Shown here one piece after another: positions 15,868 through 24,863 of a stretch of DNA of 28,006 nt. How positions within the stretch are numbered: the first letter of the stretch is position 1; each line of letters begins with the position of its first letter. A program made the translations under genes and the position numbers. The stretch covers positions 1-28,006 of the forward strand of contig JAEWMT010000043.1 of NCBI GenBank assembly GCA_023393095.1, read 5' to 3'. This DNA comes from Bacillota bacterium. Its GTDB lineage: Bacteria > Bacillota > Clostridia > Lachnospirales > Lachnospiraceae. The notes below the pieces were generated by a model. That model ran no database searches, had not been told where the DNA came from, and saw nothing but the letters and a program-made list of their open reading frames with translations.

Positions 15868-17694
15868 ATGAGAAAATTTTTGGATTTAAAAATCGCTACA
15901 AAGCTTTTGATTAGCTTTATACTTGTATCTTTGATTGCCGGTGTGGTTGGGGTAATTGGATTAGTAAATATTATTGCTATCAATAATAAAGATACACAGC
16001 TTTATGAAGAGAATACTCTGGCAATTGATTATCTAGGAAACGCAGAGGTTTATTATCAGAGAGTAAGATTTAATGCTTTAAGGATTATCGCAGATGAGGC
16101 TTCGAAAGAAGAAAGTCTTAAGAAAATAGAAGATTATGTAAACGAAATTGAAAGTTATTTTGATAAATATAAAAGCACGATAACTACAGATGAGGATCAG
16201 GCCATGTTTAATGAGCTTTCAAAGCAGTGGAAAGATTACTCTGTGTACAATGATGCGATTATGAAAGCAATTAAAGAAGGAAAAGTTGATAATGCAAAAA
16301 CAATTTTACTAGGTGATGCACATGATACTGGAGACTTGCTTCAGGAGGCATTTGATAACTTATATGAATTTAATTCAAAAAATGCAAAGGCAAAATCAGA
16401 TTCTAATGAAAGTCAGACTTCACAGTCAATCTTTCTGATGATTATAGTTATTGCCATAGGTATTTTAATCGCAGTAATCTTGGGCATTATCATAGCAAGA
16501 ATCATCAGTGAACCTATTAAGAGGGTGGTTAAGGCTGCAGAAGAGCTTGCAACTGGTAATGTCAATGTTAATTTAGTGTCCAATACAAAAGATGAAACAG
16601 GAAAACTGATGCAAGCATTTAATAAAATGATTGAAAGTATTCGCGAGCAGGCATTGGCTACTGAAAAGATAGCGGATGGTGATTTAACTGTCGATATTAC
16701 AGTCAAATCAGAGCAGGATTTATTAGGCAAAAAGTTGGCAGAAATGGTTGAGAAGAATAATACAATCATGAATAACATTGCTTCTGCGTCAGAACAGGTT
16801 GCATCCGGAGCAAAACAGATTTCTGATTCAAGCATGGCTCTTTCCCAAGGTGCTACAGAGCAGGCGAGCTCAGTGGAAGAATTGACTTCCTCCCTTGAGG
16901 AGATATCCTCCCAGACTGAATTTAATGCGCAGAATGCAAATCAAGCAAATCAACTGGCAGAGGTAGCAAAGTCAAATGCCATCGAAGGCAATACACAAAT
17001 GAAAGATATGCAAAAAGCAATGGAAGATATCAATGAATCATCTGCTAACATTTCAAAAATAATTAAGGTTATTGATGATATCGCATTTCAGACTAATATT
17101 CTTGCGCTGAATGCAGCTGTGGAAGCTGCCAGAGCAGGACAGCACGGAAAAGGCTTTGCTGTCGTAGCAGAAGAAGTACGAAATCTTGCTGCAAAATCAG
17201 CCAATGCAGCGAAGGAAACAACAGATATGATAGAAAACTCAATTAAGAAGGTTGAGGCAGGAACAAAGCTTGCAAATAAAACAGCTGTAGCCTTAAATAA
17301 AATTGTGGAAGATGTATCTCGCGCAGCGGATCTGGTCAATGATATTGCAACAGCATCCAATGAACAGGCAACAGGTATTGCACAAATTAATCAAGGAATT
17401 ATGCAGGTTTCCCAAGTTGTACAGACAAATTCAGCAACCTCTGAAGAAACAGCGGCAGCAAGTGAGGAGCTATCAAGTCAAGCTGATTTACTAAGTGAGA
17501 CGGTTAAAAAATTCAAATTAAAAAAAATAAATTATAGCGGATTTGATACAATCGATCCGGAGGTTTTTAAAATGATTTCAAATTTATCTGATAAGTCAAA
17601 GAATGAAGAAAAGGAAAATGAGATAAATAGAAATGCAGTTTTTGAAAAGAAACAGAAAATTATATTAAATGATAATGAGTTCGGTAAATATTAA
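15868..17694 (+). CDS. Methyl-accepting chemotaxis protein
   Basis: A 608-residue transmembrane receptor. The first membrane helix is about residues 10-34, then a helical extracytoplasmic ligand domain of the four-helix-bundle type (about 35-187), a second membrane helix (about 188-212) and a HAMP linker starting at RIISEPIKRVVKAAEEL. The long signalling coiled coil has the conserved hairpin tip (DIAFQTNILALNAAVEAARAG, at about 404-424) that contacts CheW and CheA. The last 60 residues are charged and lack the NWETF-type tether for CheR/CheB. The start has AGGAG upstream. Ligand unknown; four-helix sensors bind small molecules. Confidence 0.95.
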   Translation: MRKFLDLKIATKLLISFILVSLIAGVVGVIGLVNIIAINNKDTQLYEENTLAIDYLGNAEVYYQRVRFNALRIIADEASKEESLKKIEDYVNEIESYFDKYKSTITTDEDQAMFNELSKQWKDYSVYNDAIMKAIKEGKVDNAKTILLGDAHDTGDLLQEAFDNLYEFNSKNAKAKSDSNESQTSQSIFLMIIVIAIGILIAVILGIIIARIISEPIKRVVKAAEELATGNVNVNLVSNTKDETGKLMQAFNKMIESIREQALATEKIADGDLTVDITVKSEQDLLGKKLAEMVEKNNTIMNNIASASEQVASGAKQISDSSMALSQGATEQASSVEELTSSLEEISSQTEFNAQNANQANQLAEVAKSNAIEGNTQMKDMQKAMEDINESSANISKIIKVIDDIAFQTNILALNAAVEAARAGQHGKGFAVVAEEVRNLAAKSANAAKETTDMIENSIKKVEAGTKLANKTAVALNKIVEDVSRAADLVNDIATASNEQATGIAQINQGIMQVSQVVQTNSATSEETAAASEELSSQADLLSETVKKFKLKKINYSGFDTIDPEVFKMISNLSDKSKNEEKENEINRNAVFEKKQKIILNDNEFGKY

Positions 17695-17718
17695 GAATTA
17701 ATAAAAGGGAAAAGGAAA

Positions 17719-17756
17719 GGGTATGTTACAAAACTGGCTTGTTTTGCAGCATACCC
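17719..17756 (+). promoter_or_regulatory. Hairpin between receptor and cheA
   Basis: A two-part stem: GGGTATG (17719-17725) with CATACCC (17750-17756), and inside it CAAAAC (17729-17734) with GTTTTG (17741-17746), with a 6-nt loop. No T-run follows, so termination is unlikely. It could stabilise or process the mRNA and set the receptor:kinase ratio. Confidence 0.45.
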
Positions 17757-17831
17757 TGCGCTTAAAAAGAAAGGTCTTTCCCGGCATGGAACAGGAATTT
17801 CATGAAACTATAACAATACTGGAGTGATATA

Positions 17832-19916
17832 ATGTCAGATCTATACAAAAATGAATCCATGCTAGATCTCTATTTGTTTGAAACCACTCAGCTTATAAAA
17901 CAACTGGAAGAAATAGTGATGGATGTTGAGAAAAGCAGCAACCTTTCGATTAATATAATTAATGAGATTTTCAGGATTATGCATACAATAAAAGGATCAT
18001 CGGCAATGATGATGTTTGATAATATAACCAGCATGGCTCACAATATGGAAGATATGTTTTATTATCTTCGTGAGGAAAAACCGGAGCAGGTTAACTGCTC
18101 AAAGCTCGCTGATCTTGTATTGAATGCGATCGATTTTATTGATACAGAGATTAATAAGATCCAGAACGGGCACCCGCCCGATGGTAACGGAGACGCTATA
18201 ATAGATTTATTAAAGGAATTCTTATCCGCGTTAAAGAATCATGAAGGCAGAAATGCTTCTAAAATAGAGGAAGAGCAAAAACTGGAAGATAAAAAGCAAT
18301 ACAACTTACGTAAAGAAAACGAAGAAGCCATTAAATATAAAAATGCATTTAAGGCTGTAGTTTATTATACGCCTGGCTGTGAAATGGAAAATATACGCGC
18401 ATTTGCTGTTATCAATAACCTAAAGAAATTAACAAAGGAATATACTTGCATACCGAATAACTTAAAGGATAATGACAGCAGTATTCAGGAGATCCGTGAT
18501 AATGGATTTCAGATATATTTCAGGACTGATTTTGACTATGATTATGTTGAGTTATTCTTTCAAGAAATAATTTTCTTAAAGGAGCTGCTTCTAAAGCAGT
18601 ATACAGATGAAGATGAATATGAGGAGGACTTAGCAAAGGTTGCTCTTTCTGAGCAGGGAATTGAGAAAAATTATAATAAAGAATTTGACAAAGATAGCAA
18701 TAGAAATGATATGCATATCAATAATATTCCTACATCTGCAACTCAAAGTATCATCAGTGTAAACGTGGGAAAATTAGACAAGCTAATGGATCTGGTTGGA
18801 GAAATTGTAATTTCGCAAGCAATGGTCATTCAGAATCCGGATCTAAAGGGTCTTAACCTAGATAATTTTAATAAAGCAGCTCGACAGCATTCTAAGATTA
18901 TTAATGAACTTCAGGATATCGTCATGTCTGTTAGAATGATACCTCTTACAACAACATTTCAGAAAATGCATCGCATTATTAGGGACATGTGCAAAAAGCT
19001 ACATAAGGAAGTGAAGCTTGATATGTATGGTGATGAAACAGAAGTGGATAAGAATATCATTGAGCATATTTCCGATCCTTTAATGCATATCGTAAGGAAT
19101 GCCCTTGATCATGGAATAGAAACACCGGAAGAAAGACTAGCCAAAGGTAAGAACAGACAAGGTATTATTACGCTTGAAGCTAAAAATGCCGGAAGTGCCG
19201 TAATTATCAGTATTAAAGATGATGGACGTGGCCTGGATAAGAAAAAGATCTATAATAAAGCTGTGGAGAATGGAATTACGAATAAAAAAATAGAAGCATT
19301 ATCGGATAAAGAAATATATAACATGGTGTTATTGCCAGGTTTTTCAACAAATGATAATGTTACAGAATTCTCAGGTCGTGGCGTTGGGATGGATGTGGTA
19401 TCTAAAAATGTTGATAAGATAGGGGGTTCATTATCAGTTGACAGTAAGGAAGGACTAGGAACAACGATAATGATTAATATACCTCTTTCATTAACTATCA
19501 TTGAAGGAATGAATATCAGGGTTGGTAGATCTAACTTTACAATTCCTGTGAATGCAGTTAAGGAAGCTTTCCGTATAAAAAAAGAAGATATGATACATGA
19601 TCCTGATGGAAATGAAATGGTTATGGTTAGAGGAAACTGTTATCCTCTGGTAAAGCTCTATGAGCTTTATCATTTAGATACTGACATTGATAATTATGAA
19701 AAAGGAATTATCATGATGATAGAACAGGAGAATAGAATTATCTGTATCTTTGTAGATGAGATGCTGGATAAGCAGCAAGTGGTGGTAAAAACTTTACCTA
19801 AGTATATACAGGATTTCAAACGCGTTCGAAATATAACTGGTTGTACCCTGATGGGTGATGGTAGCATAAGCCTGATACTTGATTCTGCAGCACTTATTAA
19901 TTCCTTATATAAATAA
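17832..19916 (+). CDS. cheA: Chemotaxis histidine kinase CheA
   Basis: A 694-residue soluble kinase with all five CheA domains: P1 Hpt with phosphorylated H51 (MHTIKGSS), a P2-like region at about 170-255 beginning AFKAVVYYTPGCEMENI, P3 dimerisation helices near 309-370, and the P4 ATPase with N-box HIVRNALDHG (N423), G1 DDGRGLD (463-469) and G2 GRGVGMDVV. The C-terminal P5 CheW-like domain covers about 560-694. GGAGTGATATA sits before ATG 17832. No CheY or other response regulator is encoded in this window, so the phosphate acceptor must lie elsewhere. Clustering with one receptor and one CheW suggests a dedicated signalling unit. Confidence 0.96.
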   Translation: MSDLYKNESMLDLYLFETTQLIKQLEEIVMDVEKSSNLSINIINEIFRIMHTIKGSSAMMMFDNITSMAHNMEDMFYYLREEKPEQVNCSKLADLVLNAIDFIDTEINKIQNGHPPDGNGDAIIDLLKEFLSALKNHEGRNASKIEEEQKLEDKKQYNLRKENEEAIKYKNAFKAVVYYTPGCEMENIRAFAVINNLKKLTKEYTCIPNNLKDNDSSIQEIRDNGFQIYFRTDFDYDYVELFFQEIIFLKELLLKQYTDEDEYEEDLAKVALSEQGIEKNYNKEFDKDSNRNDMHINNIPTSATQSIISVNVGKLDKLMDLVGEIVISQAMVIQNPDLKGLNLDNFNKAARQHSKIINELQDIVMSVRMIPLTTTFQKMHRIIRDMCKKLHKEVKLDMYGDETEVDKNIIEHISDPLMHIVRNALDHGIETPEERLAKGKNRQGIITLEAKNAGSAVIISIKDDGRGLDKKKIYNKAVENGITNKKIEALSDKEIYNMVLLPGFSTNDNVTEFSGRGVGMDVVSKNVDKIGGSLSVDSKEGLGTTIMINIPLSLTIIEGMNIRVGRSNFTIPVNAVKEAFRIKKEDMIHDPDGNEMVMVRGNCYPLVKLYELYHLDTDIDNYEKGIIMMIEQENRIICIFVDEMLDKQQVVVKTLPKYIQDFKRVRNITGCTLMGDGSISLILDSAALINSLYK

Positions 19917-19985
19917 AAGGTATAAATGAGTTAAAATATATTCCATCTTTATCTATTATTTGCTTATTCTAAAAGTGTTATGAAA

Positions 19986-20067
19986 ACAGCCTTATGCGTT
20001 AAGGGTTAATGCTTCTTATGTTAAATGAAATCTAAATTGTATACAAAATAATAACGCAAAAGGCTGT
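19986..20067. terminator. Long-range stem between convergent cheA and nitroreductase genes
   Basis: ACAGCCTT (19986-19993) and GCGTTA (19996-20001) pair with TAACGC (20052-20057) and AAGGCTGT (20060-20067), leaving a 50-nt loop. Read on the minus strand the stem is followed by TTTTCAT, so it may end the nitroreductase transcript. On the plus strand the T-run is missing. A second weaker inverted repeat, ATTCTCA / TGAGAAT (20086-20140), lies beside it. No gene is seen in 19917-20175. Confidence 0.4.
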
Positions 20068-20175
20068 ATAAGATTAGGGTATCAAATTCTCACGCTGGCT
20101 TACACGGCACCACAAATGAATGAAAACGATGCATGAGAATGAAACAGCTTAATCCTGTATAACAAAATACGAATA

Positions 20176-20802
20176 TTACCAACGGTTCTGATGAATTTTC
20201 TCCTTGGCATCATACTCATGCTGAACATTCCTTACAGCATTTTCAGTAGGGTAGCCAATTGAGATATAGCAGGGAATGTAATAATTTTCTGGATGTCCCA
20301 GAGCTTCTTTTAAATATTCTCTTTCATTAGGAAAAGGGATCCGTGTTACACATCCAAGGCCTTCTGCTGTAGCAGCAAGGAGAATGTTCTCTATGCAGCA
20401 CCAGATGGAGGCAAAATTATTTAGGGCATTCAATGAATCCGGCTTAAGCAAAGGATGATCCTGTCGAAACAAAGGAAGGATTAGACATCCGGAATGATAT
20501 AGCATGGAATATTGCTTTGGAACACCATCCATGTACATAGCTCTTTGACATACATCTGTCATATTCAGTGAATCCATAAAATCAGTAACTTCCTTTTGGG
20601 TAAAGGTTTTAGGAATTTCTTTTATAATTCTTGCTTTTTCCTCTTTATCAGATATAACAATAAACTCCCAGCTGCGAAGGTGGTCATTGGTTGGAGCCTT
20701 CAACCCGGCATTAATTATTTTGCTTATCAGATCTGCAGGAATTTCTTTATCCAAAAAGTCCCGGATCGTTCTTCTTTGATTCATTGCTTCATATAACTCC
20801 AT
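20176..20802 (-). CDS. Nitroreductase family FMN-dependent oxidoreductase
   Basis: A 208-residue flavoprotein of the nitroreductase fold, which reduces nitro compounds, quinones or similar substrates with NAD(P)H. The N-terminal MNQRRTIRDF with PTNDHLRSWEFIVI is the FMN-binding signature, and GLGCVTRIPF near residue 150 is the usual second flavin contact. GGAGGAAAATATT sits before the ATG, inside the end of the overlapping MarR gene (14-bp overlap), so the two are one operon. The physiological substrate is unknown. Confidence 0.9.
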   Translation of the reverse strand: MELYEAMNQRRTIRDFLDKEIPADLISKIINAGLKAPTNDHLRSWEFIVISDKEEKARIIKEIPKTFTQKEVTDFMDSLNMTDVCQRAMYMDGVPKQYSMLYHSGCLILPLFRQDHPLLKPDSLNALNNFASIWCCIENILLAATAEGLGCVTRIPFPNEREYLKEALGHPENYYIPCYISIGYPTENAVRNVQHEYDAKEKIHQNRW

Positions 20803-21238
20803 TAATATTTTCCTCCGTTAAATTAATAAGAATACGTTCAAGATACTTTTCAAAGTCTACTATTTCAGTATCTGAAAAACCATTGTAAAACAGTCCACTC
20901 ATTAAATCGGATACTTCCTCATATTTTGCGCTTAAAGATTTGGCTTTTTCCGTTAAGGTAATCTTGATTTGTCGACGATCTGTTTTGTCATAGGTACGCT
21001 TTAAAAAATCATTTTTCTCCATTCGATCAAGCATACTTGTCAGTGTTGTTTTGGCAAGGCCGGTGCGGCGTGACAACTCAATAATAGGTAGATTGTCCTT
21101 CTGCCATAATACATACAGAATCCTGCCCTGGGCACCATTAAATTCTTCAATGCCGTATTTACGCAGGAGAGTATCAAAAACTCTATTCTGTATTTGTTTT
21201 ATTTGGGAAACTAAAAAACCACCATTCGTTTTAATCAC
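20789..21238 (-). CDS. MarR family transcriptional regulator
   Basis: A 149-residue winged-helix regulator. The recognition-helix region (LPIIELSRRTGLAKTTLTSMLDRMEKNDFLKRTYDKTDRRQIKITLTEK, shown here only as landmarks LSRRTGLAKTTLTSML and DKTDRRQIKITLT) is classic MarR. The start codon is GTG (21236-21238), with GAGAGG 7 nt upstream; the nearby ATG is out of frame. It is first in the operon with the nitroreductase. MarR proteins are usually repressors released by small aromatic or oxidant ligands. Palindromes in its own promoter point to autoregulation. Confidence 0.93.
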   Translation of the reverse strand: MIKTNGGFLVSQIKQIQNRVFDTLLRKYGIEEFNGAQGRILYVLWQKDNLPIIELSRRTGLAKTTLTSMLDRMEKNDFLKRTYDKTDRRQIKITLTEKAKSLSAKYEEVSDLMSGLFYNGFSDTEIVDFEKYLERILINLTEENINGVI

Positions 21239-21252
21239 TTCGTTGCCTCTCT

Positions 21253-21292
21253 TTCTATATAGAATAATACCATATAGTACTATATATGTAAA
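21253..21292 (-). promoter_or_regulatory. MarR operon promoter with two palindromic operators
   Basis: On the minus strand, TTTACA (21287-21292), a 17-nt spacer and TATTAT (21264-21269) form a near-consensus promoter. A perfect 14-bp palindrome, ATATAGTACTATAT (21272-21285), fills the spacer. A second, TTCTATATAGAA (21253-21264), lies at about the transcription start. Both contain CTATAT/ATATAG, so one protein, most simply the MarR regulator, could bind both. Confidence 0.75.
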
Positions 21293-21427
21293 GTAATACC
21301 AAAGAACTATTTATGTCAAGCGATAGCAATTAGTATTGGCCGAGTAGATAAGATTATAGTAATGAAGCATATGAATGCCAAGATTTTAACCAGATTTACA
21401 ATATAGATGATCGAAAGAAACATAAAA

Positions 21428-21465
21428 TCCCTGTAAATACGTAGTCTATTACATATTTACAGGGA
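21428..21465 (-). terminator. Terminator of the psp/ydj-like operon
   Basis: A 12-bp perfect inverted repeat, TCCCTGTAAATA (21428-21439) and TATTTACAGGGA (21454-21465), lies 23 bp past the last gene. On the minus strand the stem is followed by TTTTATG, a modest T-run. Confidence 0.75.
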
Positions 21466-21487
21466 ATTTCATAATTTTATTTATTAT

Positions 21488-22444
21488 TTAAACTAGTTTC
21501 TGACCACAATTCGGACAGAAGTTTGCAGCTGCGGTCTTAGTTCCGCAATTAGGACAGAAGTTAGGTTTTACACCTGCCTGTGTATTAGGATTACTACCTG
21601 CATGATTCATATTTTGCATCATCTGATTAGCCATATTCATTCCCATCATCATACCTGCCATATCGGAGGCGACTCCGCCTCCTTGAACCTGACCGGTGGA
21701 AATACCTTCGGTCATAGCGACCTGCTGGTAACGATTGATGTCACCCACCATACTGAAGGAAGCATTCTTATTAATCATTTTCTGAATCTCTTCCGGATAG
21801 GTAAAACTCATGATGTTGAAACCGACAACAGATAACCCGGTATCAAAAAGCTGCATATCCAAATCGGTACGGATACCGGAGGAAATATCGAAAGAATTGG
21901 CCTGCAGGTTGAACATATCCTTACCTTCCTTGGAGATCCATTTCATCAGTAGCTGATCAAGGATCGCAACGATTCGTAGCCTTACATCCTCTACAAAATA
22001 ACTTTCTTGTATGCCTGCGATTTTGTCTATTAACTTAACATAGTCAGCAACCTTGAAGGTAAAGGTACCGTTTGCTCGGATTGGCATTCCGCCCGGAAGC
22101 TGGGGAGTAGGGATGTTAATTGCATTCTGGGTGCCCCATTTTACAATGAAGTCCTTGGTATTGATAAAAAGCACCTCAGCACGCACACCACTGTTAAAAC
22201 CGAATTTAAAGCCCTTTAAAGTGGAAAGGAAGGGAATAATCTGTGATTCGATATCATAATCACCCTCATCCTTAAAAATACCTTCAACCTTACCGTTATA
22301 CAGGAATATGGCATCCTGTCCGGGACGGATGATTAAACGGCTTCCTTTCTTGATCTCGTCATTATTCCATTTGTAAAATACCATGTCGTCGCGGAATTCC
22401 TGCCACTCAACAACATTTGCAAATTGCTTTGAAAATAAACCCAT
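21488..22444 (-). CDS. SPFH domain protein with C-terminal zinc ribbon (YdjI-like)
   Basis: A 318-residue protein. An SPFH/virion-core-like domain spans about residues 20-230, followed by a Met/Gly/Asn-rich stretch (DMAGMMMGMNMANQMMQNM) and a C-terminal zinc ribbon with C297, C300, C310 and C313. Length and architecture match Bacillus subtilis YdjI, reported to bring PspA to the membrane together with YdjG and YdjH; here too it is in one cluster with pspA, ydjG- and ydjH-like genes. It should act at the inner face of the membrane as an oligomeric scaffold. GGGAGG precedes the ATG. Confidence 0.88.
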   Translation of the reverse strand: MGLFSKQFANVVEWQEFRDDMVFYKWNNDEIKKGSRLIIRPGQDAIFLYNGKVEGIFKDEGDYDIESQIIPFLSTLKGFKFGFNSGVRAEVLFINTKDFIVKWGTQNAINIPTPQLPGGMPIRANGTFTFKVADYVKLIDKIAGIQESYFVEDVRLRIVAILDQLLMKWISKEGKDMFNLQANSFDISSGIRTDLDMQLFDTGLSVVGFNIMSFTYPEEIQKMINKNASFSMVGDINRYQQVAMTEGISTGQVQGGGVASDMAGMMMGMNMANQMMQNMNHAGSNPNTQAGVKPNFCPNCGTKTAAANFCPNCGQKLV

Positions 22445-22515
22445 ATTGGTTTCCTCCCATTAATTCAAAAATAGAATTATTTCCCACGTTTAATTTATTT
22501 ATACTCAATAACGTA

Positions 22516-22890
22516 TTATTTAATAATAATATGTATTATTGCTAATATCCCCATAGAGTAGATAATACTTCTTGAGAAAAAGTTTTTTAGCCCATTTTTT
22601 GTATGCCTTTCAAAGACGAGATGTAAAATAGCATGAACTATCAAGAATAAATCGACAGCATAATATGCTAATATTTGATATTTTACTGATAATATCAACA
22701 TTAAAAGTATAACATAAAATGGTAGATGAAATAACGTAAATACTTTATATGCTTTTGTATCACTCATATCTTTTATAACTATGAACATTTTCCACTCGGC
22801 ATTTCTTATTGCATCCATCTCATGGAGAAATAGTAATGCGAGAATAATAGCAAATAAAATTTGCGAAAATATAAACATTCTGATATTCAA
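22516..22890 (-). CDS. Small four-helix membrane protein (possibly DUF6713)
   Basis: A 124-residue hydrophobic protein with about four predicted membrane helices (near residues 4-22, 50-70, 72-92 and 105-123). The motif LHEMDAIRNAEWKMF between helices 1 and 2 recalls the DUF6713 family (from memory). It sits between the ydjH-like and ydjI-like genes, with 38 and 71 bp to its neighbours, on the same strand. This gene is not part of the Bacillus ydjFGHI order, so it is an insertion into the module or a lineage-specific partner. No function is known to me. Confidence 0.7.
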   Translation of the reverse strand: MNIRMFIFSQILFAIILALLFLHEMDAIRNAEWKMFIVIKDMSDTKAYKVFTLFHLPFYVILLMLILSVKYQILAYYAVDLFLIVHAILHLVFERHTKNGLKNFFSRSIIYSMGILAIIHIIIK

Positions 22891-22928
22891 CTCCTATTTT
22901 AGTACATTAACTTTCTTTTCTAATTGTA

Positions 22929-23690
22929 TTAGAATTTGCCACTGGCTGAATTATAAGAATTTCCGCCTGCGGATACTCCGCCGCCTCCACTATTATTGTT
23001 CTCGGGCTTTCTCACTCTAGTTATATAAGTACGGATATAATCATCCCTTCGACCAATTAAGCCTGAATGATTTGGATCCATATAAGTAGAACCTCCTACG
23101 GTCATTTTACCACCGGCATTATAGGCCATGATTGCAACAGCAATAGCTCCGATGATAACAGCTATTCCAATATGAAGAAATGTATTTTCATAAATTGGAA
23201 TGGCATTGATATAGTTGTCAGAGCTTTTGATATACTTCTCAAAAGCAATAGTATAATCTCCATTTTGTAAATAGGGGGTAATATCTTCAATTACTGAGTT
23301 TAGATTTCCCGAGGAGATTTTTGATTTAGCTAATTTTCCGTAATCTTCAATTACTACATCCCGATTTGCCATATCAACCAGTAGGATAACACAGTTTTCA
23401 TAAAGCATTTTATCATAAAAGTCAGAAATATATCTCTCTGCGTAAACTGCATTAGAATCATTATGTGTCATTATGATGATATCAACATTATCTTTCTGAC
23501 TGTACTTTGTACACATGTCCTCCAGCTCATCACGTTGTGATGTGGATAAAAGCTCGGCTTTATCATAGATGTGTTGATTAACTTCCTTGGATTTGGCAAA
23601 AGCATTATCGGCTGGCATAAGAGTACAGGCAAGAAATAGAAACATAATCGCCAGGACGGAAAAAGTCTTTCTGATAGATAATTTCATCAT
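22929..23690 (-). CDS. TPM domain membrane protein (YdjH-like)
   Basis: A 253-residue exported protein: signal peptide to about residue 33 (cleavage after NAFA), then a TPM domain (about 35-165, beginning YDKAELLSTSQRDELEDM), one membrane helix (about 172-192, HIGIAVIIGAIAVAIMAY) and a Gly/Ser/Asn-rich tail. ATG 23690 is chosen because it overlaps the upstream stop as ATGATG and has GGGAGGT 9-10 nt before it; a longer frame to 23765 would run through the neighbouring gene. Matches Bacillus YdjH in domain order and length. Coupled translation with the ydjG-like gene suggests the two form a complex. Confidence 0.85.
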   Translation of the reverse strand: MMKLSIRKTFSVLAIMFLFLACTLMPADNAFAKSKEVNQHIYDKAELLSTSQRDELEDMCTKYSQKDNVDIIIMTHNDSNAVYAERYISDFYDKMLYENCVILLVDMANRDVVIEDYGKLAKSKISSGNLNSVIEDITPYLQNGDYTIAFEKYIKSSDNYINAIPIYENTFLHIGIAVIIGAIAVAIMAYNAGGKMTVGGSTYMDPNHSGLIGRRDDYIRTYITRVRKPENNNSGGGGVSAGGNSYNSASGKF

Positions 23691-24832
23691 AATATCTGAC
23701 CTCCCATCAATAAAGTTATTACTCGAAGTATAATAAAACTTGCAACTGAAATTCCTGAAAACCAAGCTGCAATTTTACCTTTACTAAGGGGCGGCTTGCC
23801 AACTACCTTACCGGTCTGCCCATTCATAGCAAAGATGTGTTCGGCCTTCTTATAATCATAACAAACCATCCATACCGGCATCAAGGTGTAATCTGCTTTT
23901 CTCTTGCGGATGTTGATATCTTTTCTGTTAAAATTAACGGTAGTGTATCCGCTGATTGTGGAACGGATATAATCTTCAACATAATTGCCCACCCGTTCCT
24001 TAATACGGGGGAGAATCTGCTCATCATCAAAATCAAATTTTTCCGATATATAGCCAGCGAGATAAGGCATGTTAAAATCTTTAAGGTTACTGTATTGATA
24101 TGGTTCCAGCTTATCCATCATACCATCCTCCATCTTCTTGGAAGCATCGCATGGAATGCGGGAGTAGTTAAGATCAACCTTGCGATATACATGATAATAT
24201 TTCGTCTCGGTATAAATCCACTCGCCAATGGTATATGTACGAACTCTGGTACAGGTAGCCTCGGCTTCCCCTCGTCCGTTTAGATCATATAACCAGAAGG
24301 GTACGTAAATACCTGTGATGTTTTTGATGCGGTCAGCGGTCATGAAATCCTTGGGGGTTAATAAGCCCTTCTTACACCATTTTTTAAAAGCGGCCTGAGC
24401 CTGCTCCTTGTTTATGGAAAATGGAATTACCATAGCGGGTGCAAGACTGCCGCTCAGACGTTCACCGATGACTACGCCTGCACCACAGAAGCTACAGGTA
24501 GTCGCAGTTGTCTGAGCATCCGTAATAAGTACGGCACCACAGTTGTTACAGTGATATTCGGTGGCTTCATCTTCTCCAAACGTTGCATGATTACTTGGTT
24601 CATCTTCCTCCGATTGATCAACATAATCGTTTTCAAAGGCCGAATCGGCATTCCTCCTGTCCTCATCATCCATATCATAGGTGTAATCTCCACCCTGATG
24701 TCCCTTATTGCCTGCCATCTGTTCAATGTTGTCCGTTCTATGGCAGCTTGCACATCGAAGCATCCCGGTCTGGGTATCGAATGCCATATCGGAACCGCAG
24801 TTGGGGCATTTATAATTAATAACCGTGGACAT
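23687..24832 (-). CDS. Double zinc-ribbon membrane-anchored protein (YdjG-like)
   Basis: A 381-residue protein with two TFIIB-like zinc ribbons: C9, C12, C27, C30 and C95, C98, C113, C116. They are separated by an acidic linker and followed by a conserved globular region (about 120-345). A single C-terminal membrane helix (about 352-376, AAWFSGISVASFIILRVITLL) anchors it. This matches YdjG of B. subtilis, part of the membrane recruiter for PspA. The ATG at 24832 has a perfect AAGGAGGAT 6 nt upstream, but that site can be paired off by a hairpin made from upstream repeats. Its stop overlaps the next gene. Confidence 0.85.
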   Translation of the reverse strand: MSTVINYKCPNCGSDMAFDTQTGMLRCASCHRTDNIEQMAGNKGHQGGDYTYDMDDEDRRNADSAFENDYVDQSEEDEPSNHATFGEDEATEYHCNNCGAVLITDAQTTATTCSFCGAGVVIGERLSGSLAPAMVIPFSINKEQAQAAFKKWCKKGLLTPKDFMTADRIKNITGIYVPFWLYDLNGRGEAEATCTRVRTYTIGEWIYTETKYYHVYRKVDLNYSRIPCDASKKMEDGMMDKLEPYQYSNLKDFNMPYLAGYISEKFDFDDEQILPRIKERVGNYVEDYIRSTISGYTTVNFNRKDINIRKRKADYTLMPVWMVCYDYKKAEHIFAMNGQTGKVVGKPPLSKGKIAAWFSGISVASFIILRVITLLMGGQIL

Positions 24833-24838
24833 ACTCTA

Positions 24839-24863
24839 ATCCTCCTTGCTTTTTAAGGAGGAT
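24839..24863 (-). promoter_or_regulatory. Hairpin sequestering the ribosome binding site of the ydjG-like gene
   Basis: ATCCTCCTT (24839-24847) and AAGGAGGAT (24855-24863) are a perfect 9-bp inverted repeat with a 7-nt loop. On the transcribed minus strand the inner copy is the Shine-Dalgarno, placed 6 nt from the ATG, and the outer copy is an exact anti-Shine-Dalgarno. The mRNA can therefore hide its own ribosome binding site. Confidence 0.65.

Noticed and set aside
23691..23765. Upstream extension of the YdjH-like frame to 23765
   Set aside because: It would overlap the YdjG-like gene by 79 bp and place extra residues before a clear signal peptide. ATG 23690 has a good ribosome binding site and stop-start overlap.
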